Assembly (NCBI RefSeq): GCF_004349245.1
Contig: NZ_SMLC01000049.1
Coordinates: 1 to 43,613, forward strand
Direction: 5' to 3'
Length of the DNA stretch: 43,613 nt
DNA from: Actinomadura sp. 6K520
GTDB lineage: Bacteria > Actinomycetota > Actinomycetes > Streptosporangiales > Streptosporangiaceae
Shown piece after piece: positions 41,339 to 43,613 of the stretch (position 1 is its first letter; each line of letters starts with the position of its first letter). The translations under genes and the position numbers were made by a program. A model generated the notes under the pieces. That model had not been told where the DNA came from and made no database searches. It saw only the letters and a list, made by a program, of their open reading frames with translations.

Positions 41339-42798
41339 TCCGCCCCCTCCGCCGGGACGATGCCTTCGGCGGCGGCCCAGCGGCGCAGCTCCTCCGCCGC
41401 GGCGTCCTTGCCGATGATGCCGCGGTCGAGACGCAGGTCGAGCAGGAACCGGTACGCCTTGCCGACGAGCGGGCCGGGCTTGATCCCGAGGATCTCCTGG
41501 ATCTCGTTCCCGTCGATCTCGGGGCGGATCGCGGCCAGCTCCTCCTCCTGCGCCAGCCGTTCGATGCGCGCCTCGAGGTCGTCGTAGGTGCGCCGCAGCC
41601 GCTCGGCCTTGCGCCTGTTGCGGGTGGTGCAGTCGGCCCGGGTCAGCTTGTGCAGCCGGGACAGCAGCGGCCCGGCGTCGCGGACGTAGCGGCGGACGGC
41701 CGAGTCGGTCCACTCGCCGGTGCCGTAGCCGTGGAACCGCAGGTGCAGCTCCACCAGCCGGGACACGTCGGCGACGACGTCCTTGGGGTAGCGCAGCGCG
41801 GTCAGCCGCTTGCGGGTCATCTTGGCGCCGACGACCTCGTGGTGGTGGAACGAGACCCGCCCGCCCGGCTCGAACCGGCGGGTGCGGGGCTTGCCGATGT
41901 CGTGCAGGAGCGCCGCGAGCCGCAGGACGAGGTCGGGCCCCTCCTCCTCCTGCGCGATGGCCTGCTCCAGGACGATCAGCGAGTGCTCGTAGACGTCCTT
42001 GTGCCGGTGGTGCTCGTCGATCTCCAGCCGCAGCTTCGGCAGCTCGGGCAGGACGTGCGCGGCGAGGCCGGTGTCCACGAGGAGCGCCAGCCCCTGCCGC
42101 GGGTACTTTCCGCAGACGAGCTTCGACAGCTCGTCCCGGACCCGCTCGGCGGAGACGATCTCGATGCGGGCGGACATGTCCGTCATGGCGCGGACGACGT
42201 CCGGGGCGACCGTGAAGCCGAGCTGCGAGGCGAAGCGGGCGGCGCGCATCATCCGCAGCGGGTCGTCGCCGAACGAGTCCTCGGGCTTGCCGGGCGTCCG
42301 CAGGACCTTGTCCCGCAGGTCGGTGAGCCCGCCGAAGGGGTCGACGAACTCGTGCCCGGGCAGCCGCGCCGCCATGGCGTTGACCGCGAAGTCGCGCCGG
42401 CGCAGATCCTCCACCAGTGACGTCCCGTACGACACGACGGGCTTGCGCGACTTCGGGTCGTAGGACTCGCTGCGGTAGGTGGTGATCTCCAGCTCGACGC
42501 CGTCCTTGCGGAGGCCGACCGTGCCGAACTCGATGCCGATCGTCCAATGCGCGTCCGCCCAGCCGCGGATGATCTCCAGGGTGCGCTCGGGCGGGGCGTC
42601 GGTGGTGAGGTCGACGTCCTTGGTCGGACGGCGGAGCAGCGCGTCCCGGACGGGACCGCCGACCAGGGCCAGCTCGTGACCGGCCGCCGCGAACCGGGCC
42701 CCGAGATCGTCGGCGACGGGCGCGATCCGGCGCAGCAGCTCGGCGATCGCGGTGCGCCGCGAGGACTCGGGTGTCACGTTCTGGTTGGGCACGGCCAT
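41335..42798 (-). CDS. cca: CCA tRNA nucleotidyltransferase
   Basis: The 487-residue class II CCA enzyme has [20 protein letters not shown] with DLTT (about 43-66, the GGxVRD and DxD catalytic site), [16 protein letters not shown] (about 129-144), the neck [18 protein letters not shown], and a C-terminal HD domain ([38 protein letters not shown]). It adds or repairs the 3' CCA of tRNA; the HD domain is typical of the actinobacterial form. ATG 42798 has AAGGAAA upstream. The gene is translationally coupled to bioA. Confidence 0.95.
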   Translation of the reverse strand: MAVPNQNVTPESSRRTAIAELLRRIAPVADDLGARFAAAGHELALVGGPVRDALLRRPTKDVDLTTDAPPERTLEIIRGWADAHWTIGIEFGTVGLRKDGVELEITTYRSESYDPKSRKPVVSYGTSLVEDLRRRDFAVNAMAARLPGHEFVDPFGGLTDLRDKVLRTPGKPEDSFGDDPLRMMRAARFASQLGFTVAPDVVRAMTDMSARIEIVSAERVRDELSKLVCGKYPRQGLALLVDTGLAAHVLPELPKLRLEIDEHHRHKDVYEHSLIVLEQAIAQEEEGPDLVLRLAALLHDIGKPRTRRFEPGGRVSFHHHEVVGAKMTRKRLTALRYPKDVVADVSRLVELHLRFHGYGTGEWTDSAVRRYVRDAGPLLSRLHKLTRADCTTRNRRKAERLRRTYDDLEARIERLAQEEELAAIRPEIDGNEIQEILGIKPGPLVGKAYRFLLDLRLDRGIIGKDAAAEELRRWAAAEGIVPAEGAE

Positions 42799-43176
42799 CG
42801 AGCGTATTTCCTTGCGAGACGGGCTGACAAAGGACTTTCCGATGATCGGCGGGGCCCGCGCGCGAATCCTTGCGGGGCCGAAGGAGGACGGGACCCTTCA
42901 CATGCCGCGATCCCCGGGTTACGTTCTGGACACCCCGATGACGCCATCGCGACCGCCGGTGAGCCCTCCGCACGACAACGGTAGCGGGACACAGCAGGGC
43001 CACGGCCCGCCGCGTGTGCGGCTGAGGCGCATCGCGAGTGTTTTGCACGACGTATGGCGAGGGTTAAACCGGACGTCTCGGGTATGGGGGGATATCCCTC
43101 GCAGAATGCGATGCAGGGGGACACAGGGAAACCAGGCACGGGGGTGAGCGGGGCGACCCCCGGGATGGAGCCGATG
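42799..43176. other. 378-bp divergent gap between cca and the YbaK-like gene
   Basis: No credible gene. TTGCAC (43043-43048) and TAAACC (43065-43070), 16 bp apart, could be a plus-strand promoter. GGGATATCCC (43089-43098) is a perfect palindrome downstream of it. The cca promoter must also lie here, but I see no good match. Confidence 0.45.
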
Positions 43177-43613
43177 ATGAAGGACGCTCTGACCATCCAC
43201 CGCGCGCTGCTCGAATGGGAGGCCGTCCACGAGATCGTGCGACTGCCCTTCGCGCTCGCCCACGCCGACGAACTTCCCAGGGCGCTCGGCCTGCCCCCCG
43301 AACGGTGCCTGGTGACGCGCGTCTACTCCTGCGACGACGCCTACGGCGACCAGCGCTTCCTGACCGGCGTGATCGTCCCCGCGGGCGGCCGCCCCTCCAC
43401 CGACGCGGTCCGCGCCACCGTCGGAGCGACGACCGTCCGCCCGGCCCACGCGGACGTCGTCAACGCCGTCACCGAATACGCGGCCAACCTGGTCTGCCCC
43501 CTGCTCCTCCCGGACGACATGCCAGTACTCATCGACCAGCGCGTCATGGACGCCCTCCCGGCCGACGACGTCGTCTACACGGCAACCGGCGAAGCCTCCA
43601 CCGCCCTGGGAAT
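43177..43613 (+). CDS. YbaK/EbsC-family protein (tRNA deacylase-like), cut off by the window end
   Basis: The visible 145 codons read MKDALTIHRALLEWEAVHEI, LPRALGLPPERCLVTRVY, GVIVPAGGRPSTDAVRATVG, PVLIDQRVMDALPADDVVYT and TATGEASTALG. This is the pattern of the YbaK/ProRS-insertion fold, whose members hydrolyse mischarged aminoacyl-tRNAs; the G-x-x-x-x-A-L end near the loop is the usual one. ATG 43177 has GGAG six bases upstream; ATG 43174, ATG 43165 and GTG 43144 are in the same frame. The 3' end and stop are outside the window. It is divergent from cca, another tRNA gene. Confidence 0.75.
   Translation, partial: MKDALTIHRALLEWEAVHEIVRLPFALAHADELPRALGLPPERCLVTRVYSCDDAYGDQRFLTGVIVPAGGRPSTDAVRATVGATTVRPAHADVVNAVTEYAANLVCPLLLPDDMPVLIDQRVMDALPADDVVYTATGEASTALG

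Noticed and set aside
41339..43048. Extension of bioA upstream to give a 1007-residue protein
   Set aside because: The extra part lies in another frame of cca, has no domain, and a good Shine-Dalgarno precedes ATG 41338.
42752..43147. A 131-codon plus-strand frame between cca and the YbaK-like gene
   Set aside because: It overlaps the cca start, matches no family and has no ribosome-binding site.

Overview
The window is about 43.6 kb of very GC-rich DNA from an actinobacterium. GTG and TTG starts, C/G-ending codons, an Scr1-type HTH/DUF397 pair, a CU044_5270/sigma pair and a dnaB-rplI-rpsR-ssb-rpsF-PBP-DUF5318-PadR-ino1 gene order all point that way. The order matches the replication-origin-proximal neighbourhood I know from Mycobacterium (ino1-PadR-DUF5318-ponA1-rpsF-ssb-rpsR-rplI-dnaB) and Streptomyces. 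A filamentous Streptosporangiales member such as Actinomadura is my best guess; this is inference, not shown by the sequence.

Layout. 1-7.6 kb is accessory: a short GHKL ATPase, the HTH/DUF397 pair, an ArsR-SRPBCC-reductase operon, an AraC-reductase-PPOX group, an ArsR-VOC operon and an SMI1/KNR4-like protein. 7.7-10.9 kb holds an NDH-2-type NADH dehydrogenase fused to a small membrane module, coupled to a membrane protein made of three copies of that module. 11.4-13 kb is an ECF sigma factor with its membrane partner. 13.1-15.7 kb is dnaB, interrupted at the Walker A lysine by a 423-residue class 3 intein with a LAGLIDADG endonuclease. A cluster of DnaA-box-like sites lies just upstream of dnaB. 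16-18.9 kb has a MATE exporter, a Tat-exported amidase and a parS-like site. 19-20.7 kb is the rpsF-ssb-rpsR-rplI operon. 20.8-27 kb has endonuclease IV, small membrane proteins, a barstar-like protein, a phosphotransferase, a MerR regulator and a GT-C-like membrane glycosyltransferase. 27.1-34.4 kb has two tandem class A penicillin-binding proteins and DUF5318. 34.5-43.6 kb has PadR, inositol-3-phosphate synthase, an orphan peptide-binding lipoprotein, an MFS exporter, the coupled cca-bioA pair and a truncated YbaK-like gene.

How it fits together. The core is replication (DnaB, SSB), ribosome (S6, S18, L9), cell wall (two PBPs, amidase) and inositol-lipid/mycothiol precursor supply (Ino1), with DnaA boxes and a parS candidate suggesting origin-proximal chromosome. 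Around it are one-component regulators beside their likely targets. Many genes have a TAnnnT box 6-7 nt before the start codon, suggesting leaderless transcripts. I see no phage, insertion sequence, CRISPR array, tRNA or rRNA gene. The most novel-looking items are the shared 'WW' membrane module in the NADH dehydrogenase operon, the full-length class 3 DnaB intein, and the 480-residue collagen-like tail on the second PBP.
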